This document shows, in pieces, positions 17,120-26,760 of a stretch of 64,000 bases of DNA. This DNA is from Micromonospora inyonensis. GTDB taxonomy: Bacteria; Actinomycetota; Actinomycetes; Mycobacteriales; Micromonosporaceae. The stretch's first letter is position 1, and every line of letters begins with the position of its first letter. The notes under the pieces were generated by a model. That model saw nothing but the letters and a program-made list of their open reading frames with translations. It ran no database searches and was not told the DNA's origin. The position numbers were made by a program, and so were the translations under genes. The DNA is taken from the NCBI RefSeq assembly GCF_900091415.1, contig NZ_FMHU01000001.1:1922001-1986000 (forward strand), written 5' to 3'.

Positions 17120-17961
17120 TGGGCGTCCGGCTCACGGCCCGGCTCGGGGGCGACATCGTCGACGTCTCCGTCCTGGTCGACGACTCCTCCCTTCTCGCTC
17201 CCGGGCCCGTGGCCTTCGCCGGTCCGGCCGGTGCCGCTCAGCTCGCCGCCGCCGGTTGCCTGGTCGTCGCGGCGCTGGTCGTCGCCATGGCACACCGACG
17301 CTCGCACCGTTCCCCCGGCCAGCGGAGACGCCCGTCGGGCCCGGATGCTGAGGCGACGTCCCGACGACGGCCGGACGTCGTCCGGCTCACCGCCGGTCTC
17401 GCCGGGATCGCGGTCGCCGTGGTCGTCGGCGGCTGGCCCGGGCTGGTCGGGGGAGCTCTGGCTGGGGCGACCCTCGACCGGCTGCTCCGCAGGATCGAGC
17501 CGCCGGCCGTCCGCAACCGACGACTCACCGAGGTCGCCGACCTGCCGCTCGCCGCCGACCTGCTTGCGGCGGCGATGCGCGCCGGCGCACCCGTGGACCG
17601 GGCGGTGATCGCCGTGGCGGAGGCGCTCGGTGGGCCGCTTGCCGATCGGCTCGGTCGGGTCGGCCGCACCCTCCTGCTGGGTGGGACGCCGGAGGAGGCG
17701 TGGGTCCACCTCGCCCCGGTGGCCGGGGCGGACCGACTGGTGAACGCCGCCGTCCGTTCGGCGCAGAGCGGCGCGGCGCTGGCCGGGGCCCTGGGCCGCC
17801 TGGCCGACGACCTCCGGACCGACCGGGCGGTCGCCGCCGAGGCGTCTGCCCGTCGGGCGGGCGTGCTGATCGTGCTGCCGCTGGGGCTCTGCTTCCTGCC
17901 GGCCTTCATTCTCGCCGGCCTGGTGCCGGTGATCGTCGCCGTCCTCGGTGACGTGCTCTGA
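17119..17961 (+). CDS. tadC: Tad pilus assembly membrane protein TadC
   Basis: A 280-residue T2SSF-domain protein. Its ATG shares one base with the tadB stop. The GspF-like core is ADLPLAADLLAAAMRAGAPV followed by AVRSAQSGAALAGALGRLAD, with C-terminal membrane helices VLIVLPLGLCFLPAFILAGL. With TadB it makes the membrane platform. The first 40 residues match the family poorly, and a later start near 17287 is possible. Confidence 0.82.
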   Translation: MGVRLTARLGGDIVDVSVLVDDSSLLAPGPVAFAGPAGAAQLAAAGCLVVAALVVAMAHRRSHRSPGQRRRPSGPDAEATSRRRPDVVRLTAGLAGIAVAVVVGGWPGLVGGALAGATLDRLLRRIEPPAVRNRRLTEVADLPLAADLLAAAMRAGAPVDRAVIAVAEALGGPLADRLGRVGRTLLLGGTPEEAWVHLAPVAGADRLVNAAVRSAQSGAALAGALGRLADDLRTDRAVAAEASARRAGVLIVLPLGLCFLPAFILAGLVPVIVAVLGDVL

Positions 17962-17985
17962 CAACTGTCGAGAAAGGACCGTAAC

Positions 17986-18153
17986 GTGCGCAAACTGATG
18001 GCCCGCCTGCGCGGGGACGCCGGGATGAACACCGCCGAGTACGCCGTGGGTACCCTCGCCGCCGTCGCCTTCGCCGGCATCCTGTTGAAGGTTCTGACCA
18101 GCGGAAACGTGCAGTCGGCGCTGACCGCGGTGATCGACCGGGCCCTGAAGTGA
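17986..18153 (+). CDS. Flp-pilin-like DUF4244 protein
   Basis: A 55-residue protein starting at GTG behind AAAGGA. It reads RLRGDAGMNTAEYAVGTLAA and then VAFAGILLKVLTS, the DUF4244 pattern. The G-MxTAEYAxG motif resembles the Flp prepilin processing and assembly region (Gly, then Glu five positions into the helix). It is probably the major pilin-like subunit of the system. The stop overlaps the next gene by GTGA. Confidence 0.85.
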   Translation: MRKLMARLRGDAGMNTAEYAVGTLAAVAFAGILLKVLTSGNVQSALTAVIDRALK

Positions 18154-18557
18154 CCGGCCGCCGGTGGGCCGGCCGTGCCCGTGCCCCGCGCATCGCCGCA
18201 GCACCGACCGCTGGTGAGCGGGGTTCGTTCACGGCCGAACTGGCGGCCGGCCTGCCGGCGCTGATGCTGTTGCTCCTGGCCGGGCTGACCGTGGTCAGCG
18301 CGGCGACCACGAAAGCCACCTGTCTGGACGCGGCCCGGGAGGCGGCGCTCGCCGCCTCCCGGGGCGAGAGCGGGCGGCCGGCCGGGGCCCGGGTCGCCCC
18401 GGCCGGGGCCGACATCGCGGTCGAGGTGGGTCAGGACCGGGTGACCGTGACGGTACGGGCCCCGGTGCGGGCGCTCGGCGCGAACCTGCCCCGGATCACG
18501 GTGGCCGCGACGGCCGTCGCCGCCGTCGAGCCCGGCACCCCGTTCCCCGCGTCGTGA
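18150..18557 (+). CDS. TadE-family minor pilin
   Basis: A 135-residue pseudopilin with a basic N-terminus, then GERGSFTAELAAGLPALMLL and a continuing hydrophobic helix, which is the TadE motif (G-xx-TxE). The exported domain carries a Cys and beta strands (VEVGQDRVTVTVRAPV). It starts at a GTG overlapping the DUF4244 stop and overlaps the following gene the same way, so the three are translated as a unit. Confidence 0.83.
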   Translation: MTGRRWAGRARAPRIAAAPTAGERGSFTAELAAGLPALMLLLLAGLTVVSAATTKATCLDAAREAALAASRGESGRPAGARVAPAGADIAVEVGQDRVTVTVRAPVRALGANLPRITVAATAVAAVEPGTPFPAS

Positions 18558-18961
18558 CGGTTCCGCGTCGGAGGGGAAAGCGCTTGCGCGGCAGGAGGAA
18601 CGAGGAGACGGCGAGAGCGGGGGATCGGGGTGGGGCGAGTGTCCTGCTGCTCGCGGTGGGACTGGTGGTCCTGCTCGTCGGGCTCTTCGGCGCGGCGACC
18701 GGCGTCGCCCGTACGGCTCGGCAGCAGGCGCGGGTGGCGGCCGACTTCGCGGCCCTGGCCGGGGCGGGCATCAGTCTCCGGGGCGAGGAGATTGCCTGCC
18801 GCCGGGCCGCCGAACTGGCCGTCGCCAACGGTGCTCAGGTGGTCGGGTGCGCTCTGGACGGGCTGGACCTCCAGGTGACGGTGGAGGTGACGATCGCACC
18901 GCTGCCCGGGCTGCACCGGAAGGCCGCCGCCACCTCCCGTGCCGGCCCGGTACGTGGCTGA
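18554..18961 (+). CDS. TadE-like protein of the helicase/secretion neighbourhood (Rv3654c family)
   Basis: A 135-residue protein of the TIGR03816 type. The N-terminus is Arg-rich with a GDRGGASVLLLAVGLVVLLV helix, then TARQQARVAADFAALAGAG, typical of this family. It is named for its constant neighbourhood with Tad genes and a DEAD/DEAH helicase, which is present here at 20013-22406. It is the last gene of the pilus operon. Confidence 0.83.
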   Translation: MTVPRRRGKRLRGRRNEETARAGDRGGASVLLLAVGLVVLLVGLFGAATGVARTARQQARVAADFAALAGAGISLRGEEIACRRAAELAVANGAQVVGCALDGLDLQVTVEVTIAPLPGLHRKAAATSRAGPVRG

Positions 18962-19040
18962 GCCGGCGCACCGTCCCGGCCCGGGGGCAGGTGACGGCGA
19001 ACAGCAGCACGGCCGCTGGCGACGGCGACCTTCCCCGGCG

Positions 19041-19685
19041 TCAGCGGCCCTGGAGGGCGTCCAGCCCGATGGCCATCGCGATGACGAGGCGACGGTCGAT
19101 CTGCGGGTGCGTCACCTCGACGGTGTACCGGTCACCCAGCCCCCACTGCTTGACCACCGAGAAGATCGGCTGACCCCCGGCGACGAAGTCGAAGTGGTAC
19201 GGCAGCCACGAGAGCGAGTCGACGAACCGCCGCAGCAGGGCCACCGGCATGCTGCGTTTCTGCCCGGTCACCGGCGGCAGGCCGGGCTGCTCGACGTGCC
19301 AGGTGGAGCGCAGCAGCGACTGGGCGAAGTCCTTGCGGAACAGCCCGATCGGGTTGCCGAGGTGGTCGGTGACGTCGTACGTCGCCCCGATGTCGAGCCG
19401 CTGCCGGGCCTTGAAGCCGAGCAGGGGCTGCTGCTTAATGTCGTCCGTGTAGAGGGTCACCTGCTCCTTGAAGGCGAGCCGCTTCTGCTGCGCGAAGGCG
19501 AGCAGGCCACCCTCGGAGCCGTCCGGCGCGACCGCGTGGACCTCGTACTGGTTGACCATGAACCGCAGGCGTTGCCGGATGTGGAACCGCTGTTGGGCTT
19601 GAAGCTGGTCGAGCTGCGTGAAGGTTCCTTCCGTCCGATGCGCCCGACTCTTGCACATCTCCGCCCACCAGACACACTTGATCAT
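19041..19685 (-). CDS. LURP-one/scramblase-like beta-barrel protein
   Basis: A 214-residue cytoplasmic protein of the LURP-one-related (Tubby/scramblase-like) fold. Conserved strands include RFMVNQYEVHAVAPDGSEGG, LGFKARQRLDIGATYDVTDH and NPIGLFRKDFAQSLLRSTW. A final helix, RRLVIAMAIGLDALQ, matches the buried helix of this fold. The family is widespread but its role in bacteria is unknown. The start at 19685 is taken from a GAGGT eight bases upstream; conservation begins about 25 residues in, so a later start is possible. Confidence 0.7.
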   Translation of the reverse strand: MIKCVWWAEMCKSRAHRTEGTFTQLDQLQAQQRFHIRQRLRFMVNQYEVHAVAPDGSEGGLLAFAQQKRLAFKEQVTLYTDDIKQQPLLGFKARQRLDIGATYDVTDHLGNPIGLFRKDFAQSLLRSTWHVEQPGLPPVTGQKRSMPVALLRRFVDSLSWLPYHFDFVAGGQPIFSVVKQWGLGDRYTVEVTHPQIDRRLVIAMAIGLDALQGR

Positions 19686-19752
19686 GAAGCCGACCTCGTG
19701 ACACACGGGCGCGGCGGCACCAGTTCCATGATCGGCAGAGCGGACCGGGTCC

Positions 19753-19956
19753 TCAGCGGATGTCGGTGGCGGCGCGCAGGACCCAGGTGTTGAGGATCTG
19801 GTGGATGGCGCGCAGTCGCTCGTTGATCTGTTCCAGTCGTTCGGCCTGGGCGAGTTGGGCCAGCGCCGCGCCGAGGGCGATCTGCTGGTCGCGGGTCAGG
19901 TTCTCCTGGTCGACCGCGTAGAGCAGGTCGACGGTCTCGCTGATGGTGTCGGCCAC
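19753..19956 (-). CDS. Small helical hypothetical protein
   Basis: This 67-residue protein starts at GTG and is preceded by a strong GGAGGAG. It is all-helical with heptad-like Leu/Ile spacing: [20 protein letters not shown] then [19 protein letters not shown]. No family is recognised. It lies just downstream of the helicase gene on the same strand, 57 bp away, and could be cotranscribed. Confidence 0.65.
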   Translation of the reverse strand: MADTISETVDLLYAVDQENLTRDQQIALGAALAQLAQAERLEQINERLRAIHQILNTWVLRAATDIR

Positions 19957-20012
19957 AACTCCTCCTCGGGCATGGAAGCGCTCCCATGTCGGATGCCCCG
20001 AACGGGGTCGAT

Positions 20013-22406
20013 CTATGCCTGCGTTCGATGGACCGGCACCGTCGTCGAAGGTTCGCCCGTTGCGTCCGGCAGGTTCGCCAGCACCACGTCGAGGACCCGC
20101 ACCGCGTCCGCCTTGCCGAGCGGGTTGTTGCCGTTGCCGCACTTCGGGGACTGGACGCAGGACGGGCAGCCGGTCTCGCAGCCGCACTCGACGATCGCGT
20201 CCCGGGTCGCCCGCAGCCACGCCGCCGCCGTCCCGTACGCCCGCTCCGCGAAGCCCGCCCCGCCGGGATGCCCGTCGTAGACGAACACCGTTGGCGCCTC
20301 GGTGTCCGGATGCAGCGCCGTGGAGAGCCCGCCGATGTCCCACCGGTCACAGGTCGCCACCAGCGGCAGCAGGCCGATCGCCGCATGCTCGGCGGCGTGC
20401 AGTCCGCCCGGCACGTCGGCCGGCTCCACCCCCGCCCCGGCCAGCGCCTCCGGCCTGACGGTGAACCAGACCGCGACCGTCCGCAACTCGCGGGCCGGCA
20501 GGTCCAGCGGCCGGGTGTCGATCACCTCACCGGAGGAGAGCCGCCGCCGCTGGTACGAGACCACCTGGCTGGTCACGTCCACCTCGCCGAGGAACAACCG
20601 CACCGGTCCGGCGTCGACGGACGAGCGGACCGACACCACCGACAGCGAGGTGACGTCCCGGGCGTGGGTGGACCAGTCCGGCTCCTCGGCGTGCACCAGC
20701 GCGCAGCCGTCGGCGAGGTCCAGGTCGTCCACCACGTACGAGACGCCCTGGTGCAGGTAGACCGCGCCGGGGTGGACCAGGAAGTGCGACGAGCCTCCGT
20801 CGACCGTGCCGAGCAGTCGTCCGGTCGCCGACTCCACCACGCAGACCGGGGCGCCGCCGGAGCCGCGCAGGTCCACCTCGGGTCGTTCCCGGTGCCGCCA
20901 GTACCAGCCGGTCGGCCGCTGCCGCAGCGCCTGGGCCGCGACCAACGTGTCCACCGCCTCCTTCGCCCCCTCGCCGAAGAGTTCCAGGTCGGCAGGGGTC
21001 AGCGGGGCTTCGGCCGCCGCGCAGGCCAGCTGTGGGGCCAGCACGTACGGGTTGGCCGGGTCGAGCACGGTCGCCTCGACCGGTGCCCCGAACAGCGCCT
21101 CCGGATGGTGCACCAGATAGGTGTCGAGCGGGTCGTCCCGGGCCATGAGCACGGCGAGCGCCTCGCCACCGGAGCGCCCCGCCCGCCCCGCCTGCTGCCA
21201 GAGCGAGGCCCGGGTGCCCGGGTACCCGCAGATCAGCACCGCGTCCAGCCCGACCAGGTCGACGCCGAGCTCCAGCGCGTTGGTCGAGGCGAGCCCGAGC
21301 AGGTCGCCGTCGAGCAGCGCCCGCTCCAGCGCCCGCCGTTCCTCGCGCAGGTAGCCGGCCCGGTACGCGGCCACCCGCGCGCCGAGCCCCGGCACCGCCT
21401 CGTCGAGGGCGCGGCGGGCGGTGCTCGCCACCACCTCGGCACCTCGCCGCGACCGGACGAACGCGAGGGTGCGTACGCCCGCAGCGACCGTGTCGGCGAG
21501 CAGGTCCGCGGTCTCGCGCAGCGCCGACCGGCGGGTCGGGGTCAGGTCCTGCGACGCGTCGTCGGCGGTGGCGGGCAGCAGCGGTGGCTCCCAGAGCGCG
21601 AAGGTCACCCCGCCGCGCGGCGAGGTGTCCTCGGTGACGGCGGCCACCGGCAGTCCGGTGAGTCGTCCGGCCGCCGTAGCCGGGTCGCCGGACGTGGCCG
21701 AGGCGAGCACGAACACCGGGGCGCTCCGGAACCGGGCGCACTGCCGCCGCAGCCGGCGCAGCACGTGGGCGACGTGCGAGCCGAAGACACCCCGGTAGGT
21801 GTGGCACTCGTCGACGATGACGTGGGTCAGCCGGCGCAGGAAGCCGGACCAGTGCGCGTGCCCGGGGAGGATCCCGTGGTGCACCATGTCCGGGTTGGTC
21901 AGCACGAACCGGGAGTGCCGGCGGATCCACTCCCGCTCGGCGCGCGGAGTGTCCCCGTCGTAGCAGGCGGGGCGTACGCCGTCCAGCTCCAGTTCGGCTA
22001 CGGCACGGAACTGGTCGGCGGCGAGCGCCTTGGTCGGCGCGAGGTAGAGCACCGTGGCCCGGGGGTCGGCCAGCAGGGTGGCCAGCGCCGGGAGTTGGTA
22101 CGCCAGGGACTTGCCGGACGCGGTGCCGGTGGCGACCACCACGTGCTGGCCGTCGTACGCCAGGCTCGCCGCCTCCGCCTGGTGCCGCCACGGCGCGACC
22201 ACGCCGCGCCGCTCGAACGCCGCGCGCAGCTCCGGCGGAACCCACAGCGGCCACGGCACCGGTACGCCCGGCCGGGGTGGCACCCGTTCGACGTGGGTGA
22301 CCGGGTCGGCGGCGCTCCGGGCGCGCAGCCGGCGCAGCAGCTCGGCCGGGGCGGGCCCGGGTCCGGAGCCGGTCGAGACGGTGGCTGCGGAGGTCACATC
22401 GTGCAC
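20013..22406 (-). CDS. DEAD/DEAH-box helicase of the Tad neighbourhood (DUF1998 type)
   Basis: A 797-residue SF2 helicase. Motif I is [17 protein letters not shown], motif II is [11 protein letters not shown] (DEXH-like), motif III lies near [10 protein letters not shown], and the C-terminal helicase motifs include [17 protein letters not shown] and [11 protein letters not shown]. The C-terminal DUF1998 region carries a Cys cluster ([19 protein letters not shown]). This matches TIGR03817, the 'helicase/secretion neighborhood' helicase found beside Tad genes; the functional link to pili is unknown. It starts at GTG. Confidence 0.9.
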   Translation of the reverse strand: MHDVTSAATVSTGSGPGPAPAELLRRLRARSAADPVTHVERVPPRPGVPVPWPLWVPPELRAAFERRGVVAPWRHQAEAASLAYDGQHVVVATGTASGKSLAYQLPALATLLADPRATVLYLAPTKALAADQFRAVAELELDGVRPACYDGDTPRAEREWIRRHSRFVLTNPDMVHHGILPGHAHWSGFLRRLTHVIVDECHTYRGVFGSHVAHVLRRLRRQCARFRSAPVFVLASATSGDPATAAGRLTGLPVAAVTEDTSPRGGVTFALWEPPLLPATADDASQDLTPTRRSALRETADLLADTVAAGVRTLAFVRSRRGAEVVASTARRALDEAVPGLGARVAAYRAGYLREERRALERALLDGDLLGLASTNALELGVDLVGLDAVLICGYPGTRASLWQQAGRAGRSGGEALAVLMARDDPLDTYLVHHPEALFGAPVEATVLDPANPYVLAPQLACAAAEAPLTPADLELFGEGAKEAVDTLVAAQALRQRPTGWYWRHRERPEVDLRGSGGAPVCVVESATGRLLGTVDGGSSHFLVHPGAVYLHQGVSYVVDDLDLADGCALVHAEEPDWSTHARDVTSLSVVSVRSSVDAGPVRLFLGEVDVTSQVVSYQRRRLSSGEVIDTRPLDLPARELRTVAVWFTVRPEALAGAGVEPADVPGGLHAAEHAAIGLLPLVATCDRWDIGGLSTALHPDTEAPTVFVYDGHPGGAGFAERAYGTAAAWLRATRDAIVECGCETGCPSCVQSPKCGNGNNPLGKADAVRVLDVVLANLPDATGEPSTTVPVHRTQA

Positions 22407-22538
22407 TCTCGCACCGGAACCCGGAATTCGACCACCCGGACCCGGGTAAGGAGGTTCCCGCCACCGGTGACCCGTTCGGCGCGGCGGCGGAGATGGTTAG
22501 ATGCCCAGGAGAGTTTGGGCTCTTGCGAGGAGGGACCG

Positions 22539-22895
22539 ATGGAGCTGTCACTGGCGACCCGCGCCGTGGGGGAGCACACGGTGCTCGAGGTCGGTGGTGA
22601 GGTCGACGTCTACACCGCCCCCCGTCTGCGCGAGCGTCTCATCGAGCTGATCGACGGCGGTGCGCGCCGGGTGGTGGTCGACCTGGGCCGGGTCGACTTC
22701 CTCGACTCCACCGGTCTCGGAGTGCTGGTCGGGGCGCTGAAGCGGCTCCGGTCGGCCGGCGGCACCTTCGCTCTGGTCTGCGACAAGGAGCCGTTGCTCA
22801 AGATCTTCCGGATCACCGCGCTCGACCAGGTCTTCCCGCTGCACCCGACGGTCGACGCGGCGGTCGCCGCCGACCCGTCCGCCCCGGGCGCGTGA
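22539..22895 (+). CDS. STAS-domain anti-sigma factor antagonist
   Basis: A 118-residue SpoIIAA/RsbV-like protein with a strong GAGGAGGG before its ATG. The STAS core shows [20 protein letters not shown] and [20 protein letters not shown], with the phosphorylatable Ser in DST. It is followed directly by its kinase-like partner (overlapping start), so the two form a partner-switch pair controlling a sigma factor or another target. Confidence 0.88.
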   Translation: MELSLATRAVGEHTVLEVGGEVDVYTAPRLRERLIELIDGGARRVVVDLGRVDFLDSTGLGVLVGALKRLRSAGGTFALVCDKEPLLKIFRITALDQVFPLHPTVDAAVAADPSAPGA

Positions 22896-23329
22896 TGGCC
22901 ACGGTCCGGCTCTCCTTCTCGCCCGCGCCGGTCCACGTCCGCACCGCCCGACTGGTGGGCGTGGCGGTCGCCCGACGGGCCGGGGTCCGCGAGGACCTGC
23001 TGGACGAGGTTCGCCTCGCCATCGGTGAGGCGTGCACCCGGGCGGTCGCCCTCCACCGGCAGTACGACATCCCCGACCCGGTGCTGGTGGAGATGTCGGA
23101 CCGTGGGGCGTACGCGGTGCGGGTGGTCGACCGGGCTCCGATCGAGGCCGGTCTCGGCCTGGCCGCGCTGGACGCCGACCAGTTGGCCAACGAGTCCCTC
23201 ACCGACGAGGCGCTCACCACCGGCGTCGGCTTCGCCCTGCTCGCGGGCTTCGTCGAGGACCTCCAGGTGCGGCCGGTGGACGAGGGCGTCGGCACCGAGG
23301 TCCGGATGGTCTGGCCCGTCGGCCGCTGA
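22895..23329 (+). CDS. RsbW-like anti-sigma factor (HATPase family)
   Basis: About 144 residues of the anti-sigma/serine-kinase type. The helix RAGVREDLLDEVRLAIGEAC contains the N-box-like E-RLAIGEAC motif, and VEMSDRGAYAVRVVD is the G1-box region. The glycine-rich end is weak (TTGVGFALLAGFVEDLQV), so binding rather than kinase activity may dominate. The ATG at 22895 overlaps the STAS gene's stop; a GTG at 22892 is equivalent. Confidence 0.78.
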   Translation: MATVRLSFSPAPVHVRTARLVGVAVARRAGVREDLLDEVRLAIGEACTRAVALHRQYDIPDPVLVEMSDRGAYAVRVVDRAPIEAGLGLAALDADQLANESLTDEALTTGVGFALLAGFVEDLQVRPVDEGVGTEVRMVWPVGR

Positions 23330-23392
23330 CGCCCGCAGCTTCCGAGCGCCGCCGCCGACCGCGGCCGCTCACGACGTCTCAAGTCCATCAAC

Positions 23393-23427
23393 GAAGGTCG
23401 TGTCCCCGCCGACGGGGCGCGGCCTTC
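23393..23427 (+). terminator. Hairpin terminator after the STAS pair
   Basis: GAAGGTCGTGTCCCC pairs with GGGGCGCGGCCTTC across a short loop, with several G-U pairs. It lies about 65 bp after the anti-sigma gene and before the hppA leader. From 23430 to 23699 no gene is seen. Confidence 0.5.
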
Positions 23428-23699
23428 TCGTCGTGATGACCGCCTATATCAGATTTCCTCGCATATCACAGCGATGAAGATCATCCACGCGAGGCGTACC
23501 CTCGGTGTGACCTCTGACACTGGATGGGGCTACAGTACGCGGGTTGTCAGCAAGTGTCCCGCCCATCACCAGCGGCTATAGGTGATCTTCGCTGTCCGCG
23601 TGTCGGTGGTGGGCCGGCTGACACTTGCGAGTCCGCATCCAGGCGTCCGGCCGGTACGTCCCACCGGCCGACGCGAGTGTTCGGTACAGGAGGACACAG

Positions 23700-26063
23700 A
23701 TGTCCGGGATCTTGGCCGCCGACGGCGGCAAGCTCTCCCTTACCGGCGCCAACGTGTCGTACGTCGTCATCGCCGCGGTCATCGCGCTGGTGGCGCTCGT
23801 CTTCGCCGCCGCCTTGACCAAGGCGGTACTGGCAGCCGGTAAGGGCACCACCAACATGCAGGAGATCTCCGGGGCCGTCCAGGAGGGCGCCTCGGCCTAT
23901 CTGCTCCGGCAGTTCAGGACACTCGCGGTGTTCGTGGTCGTCGCCGTCGTGCTTCTCTTCCTGCTGCCGGTGCACGACACCGACGGCAGCGAGACCATGG
24001 TGAAGATCGGCCGGTCGGCCTTCTTCGTCGTGGGCGCCGTGTTCAGCGCCTTCATCGGCGGCGCCGGGATGTGGCTGGCCACCCGCGCCAACCTGCGGGT
24101 CGCCGCGGCGGCCCGGGAGCGGCAGGGAGGTCGCGAGGCGGCGATGAAGATCGCCTTCCGCACCGGTGGTGTGGTCGGCTTCCTCACCGTCGGCCTCGGC
24201 CTCTTCGGCGCGGCGCTGGTCGTCCTGCTCTACCGGGGTGACGCGCCGACCGTGCTGGAGGGCTTCGGCTTCGGCGCCGCCCTGCTGGCCATGTTCATGC
24301 GGGTCGGCGGTGGCATCTTCACCAAGGCCGCCGACGTCGGTGCGGACCTGGTCGGCAAGGTCGAGCAGGGCATCCCCGAGGACGACCCGCGCAACGCGGC
24401 CACCATCGCCGACAACGTGGGCGACAACGTCGGTGACTGCGCCGGCATGGCCGCCGACCTGTTCGAGTCGTACGCGGTCACCCTGGTCGCCGCCCTGATC
24501 CTCGGCCGGGCCGCGTTCGGTGAGGAGGGCCTGGTCTTCCCGCTGATCATCTCCACCATCGGTGTGGTCATCGCGATCATCGGTGTCTTCATCACCCGGC
24601 TGCGCGCCTCGGACCGCTCCGGCCTGACCGCGATCAACCGGGCCTTCTACCTCTCCGCGGTGATCTCCGCCGTGCTGGTGGCGATCGCCGCCTTCGCGTA
24701 CCTGCCGGCGAGCTTCGCCGACCTCGAGGGTGGCCTCACCGACGTGGACCGGAACCCGCGTCTGGTCGCCATCGGCGCGGTGGTCATCGGCATCGTGCTG
24801 GCCGCCGCCATCCAGGCGCTGACCGGCTACTTCACCGAGACCGACAAGCGTCCGGTGCAGGACATCGGCAAGAGCTCGCAGACCGGCCCGGCCACCGTCA
24901 TTCTCGCCGGCATCAGCGTCGGCCTGGAGTCGGCGGTCTACTCGGCGCTGCTCATCGGTGCCGGCGTGTTCGGCGCGTTCCTGCTCGGCGGCAGCTCGAT
25001 CACCCTCTCCCTGTTCGCGGTGGCGCTGGCCGGCACCGGCCTGCTCACCACCGTCGGCGTGATCGTGGCCATGGACACCTTCGGCCCGATCTCCGACAAC
25101 GCGCAGGGCGTGGCCGAGATGTCCGGTGACATCGACGAGCACGGCGCGCGGACCCTCACCGAGCTGGACGCGGTCGGCAACACCACCAAGGCGATCACCA
25201 AGGGCATCGCCATCGCCACGGCGGTGCTCGCGGCCACGGCGCTGTTCGGCTCGTACACCGACACGCTGCGTTCCGCCTACTCCGACGCCGGGGTGGGGGA
25301 CGTCGGCGCGGAGATCCTCAACGCGCTCAACGTCGCCAACCCGCGCAACCTGGTCGGCCTGATCATCGGCGCGGCGGTGGTCTTCCTCTTCTCCGGACTG
25401 GCCATCAACGCGGTCTCCCGCTCGGCGGGTGCCGTGGTGATGGAGGTACGCCGGCAGTTCCGCGAGCTGCCCGGGATCATGGACGGCACCCAGCGCCCTG
25501 AGTACGGCAAGGTCGTCGACATCTGCACCCGGGACGCGCAGCGCGAGCTGATGACCCCCGGCCTGCTGGCCATCATGGCCCCGATCGCGGTGGGCTTCGG
25601 CCTCGGGCCGGGCGCGCTCGCGTCGTACCTGGCCGGGGCGATCGGCGCCGGCACCCTGATGGCGGTCTTCCTGTCCAACTCCGGTGGCGCCTGGGACAAC
25701 GCCAAGAAGATGGTCGAGGACGGCGCGTACGGGGGCAAGGGCTCCGAGGCCCACGCCGCCACCGTGATCGGCGACACCGTCGGTGACCCGTTCAAGGACA
25801 CCGCCGGCCCGGCGATCAACCCGCTGATCAAGGTGATGAACCTGGTCTCGCTGCTGATCGCCCCGGCCGTGGTGGCCTGGAGCATCGGTGCCGACCGGAA
25901 CACCCCGCTGCGGGTGACCATCGCGGTCGTCGCCACGCTGGTCATCGTCGCGGCGGTGCTGTTCAGCAAGCGCAAGGGCGTGGCCATGTCCGACGCCGAC
26001 GGGGGCTCGGGCGGCACCGCCGCCGGCAGCCCGGACCAGCGGCCGGAGCCGGCCCGCGCCTGA
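23700..26063 (+). CDS. hppA: Membrane-bound proton-translocating pyrophosphatase, K+-independent type
   Basis: This 787-residue enzyme hydrolyses pyrophosphate and pumps protons across the membrane. The signature regions are DVGADLVGKVEQGIPEDDPR, NVGDNVGDCAGMAADLFESY and GDTVGDPFKDTAGPAINPL. The motif GNTTKAITKG, with Lys where K+-dependent enzymes have Ala, marks the K+-independent class. Many hydrophobic segments cover the chain. The ATG has GGAGG seven bases upstream. The upstream leader contains GCAAGTGTC and its inverted copy about 80 bp apart. Confidence 0.95.
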   Translation: MSGILAADGGKLSLTGANVSYVVIAAVIALVALVFAAALTKAVLAAGKGTTNMQEISGAVQEGASAYLLRQFRTLAVFVVVAVVLLFLLPVHDTDGSETMVKIGRSAFFVVGAVFSAFIGGAGMWLATRANLRVAAAARERQGGREAAMKIAFRTGGVVGFLTVGLGLFGAALVVLLYRGDAPTVLEGFGFGAALLAMFMRVGGGIFTKAADVGADLVGKVEQGIPEDDPRNAATIADNVGDNVGDCAGMAADLFESYAVTLVAALILGRAAFGEEGLVFPLIISTIGVVIAIIGVFITRLRASDRSGLTAINRAFYLSAVISAVLVAIAAFAYLPASFADLEGGLTDVDRNPRLVAIGAVVIGIVLAAAIQALTGYFTETDKRPVQDIGKSSQTGPATVILAGISVGLESAVYSALLIGAGVFGAFLLGGSSITLSLFAVALAGTGLLTTVGVIVAMDTFGPISDNAQGVAEMSGDIDEHGARTLTELDAVGNTTKAITKGIAIATAVLAATALFGSYTDTLRSAYSDAGVGDVGAEILNALNVANPRNLVGLIIGAAVVFLFSGLAINAVSRSAGAVVMEVRRQFRELPGIMDGTQRPEYGKVVDICTRDAQRELMTPGLLAIMAPIAVGFGLGPGALASYLAGAIGAGTLMAVFLSNSGGAWDNAKKMVEDGAYGGKGSEAHAATVIGDTVGDPFKDTAGPAINPLIKVMNLVSLLIAPAVVAWSIGADRNTPLRVTIAVVATLVIVAAVLFSKRKGVAMSDADGGSGGTAAGSPDQRPEPARA

Positions 26064-26072
26064 TTCCGGCAC

Positions 26073-26118
26073 CCCACCGGTCCCCGGTCGGCGACGTCTC
26101 CGACCGGGGACCGGTGGG
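26073..26118 (+). terminator. Strong hairpin terminator of hppA
   Basis: CCCACCGGTCCCCGGTCGG and its perfect reverse complement are separated by an 8-base loop, ten bases after the hppA stop codon. Confidence 0.75.
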
Positions 26119-26204
26119 TCGGCCGGTGACCGGACGACCGGGTGCGCCCACGCCGGCCGGGTGCCCGGCATCGATGGGTGGGTGGCGCATCACGACGGAG
26201 GCCG

Positions 26205-26210
26205 TACGCT
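26205..26210 (+). promoter_or_regulatory. -10 element of a leaderless transcript
   Basis: TACGCT is followed by seven bases and then the ATG of the lipoprotein gene, the canonical spacing for a leaderless start. Confidence 0.55.
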
Positions 26211-26217
26211 GCAACGC

Positions 26218-26760
26218 ATGCGTACGTGCCGGGCGGCGACCGCCGGAAAGCTCACGGTGGTCCTGGCCACGATCGTCCTCGTGGTCGGCGCGTGCGGTGC
26301 CGGCCCGGCGCCCCGGGTTTGGGCCGCGGCGGTCTGCGAGGCCCTCACCCCCTGGCGCGCGGAGATCAACAAGCTGACCAGCAGCACACAACAGCAGATG
26401 ACCGCGCAGACCACCCCTGCGCAGGCCAAGGAGAACCTGGTCCGGCTCTTCGCCGGGGCCGAGAAGGCCAGCGAGACCGCCCGCCGCAGGGTCGAGGCGG
26501 CCGGCGTGCCGGACACCGAGCACGGTGACCAGGTCTCCGCCGGGTTCCTCAGCTCGTTGGAGAAGGTCCGGGACGCCTACGGGCGGGCCCGGAAGACCAT
26601 CGCCGGGCTGGGCACCGGCCAGCCGACCGCGTTCTACGACGGGGTGCGGGGCGCCGTGGACACCCTCAACAAGGAGTACGACGCGAGCGCGCTGGACACC
26701 AGCAAGCTCAACTCGGAGGAACTCAAGCAGGCCTTCGACGAGGTCCCGGAGTGTCGCTGA
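26218..26760 (+). CDS. Putative lipoprotein, helical
   Basis: A 180-residue exported protein. The signal peptide ends in LVVGAC, a lipobox with the acylated Cys at about residue 20. The mature part is helical and charged (KENLVRLFAGAEKASETARR, ELKQAFDEVPECR) with no known domain. It is probably anchored to the outer face of the membrane. Its end overlaps the next gene by 10 bp, so the two are coupled. Its position before topA has no obvious functional meaning. Confidence 0.75.
   Translation: MRTCRAATAGKLTVVLATIVLVVGACGAGPAPRVWAAAVCEALTPWRAEINKLTSSTQQQMTAQTTPAQAKENLVRLFAGAEKASETARRRVEAAGVPDTEHGDQVSAGFLSSLEKVRDAYGRARKTIAGLGTGQPTAFYDGVRGAVDTLNKEYDASALDTSKLNSEELKQAFDEVPECR

Noticed and set aside
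23547..26171. Reverse-strand open frame of 874 codons
   Set aside because: Shadow of hppA in GC-rich DNA; the translation is His/Gly/Asp repeats without family features.
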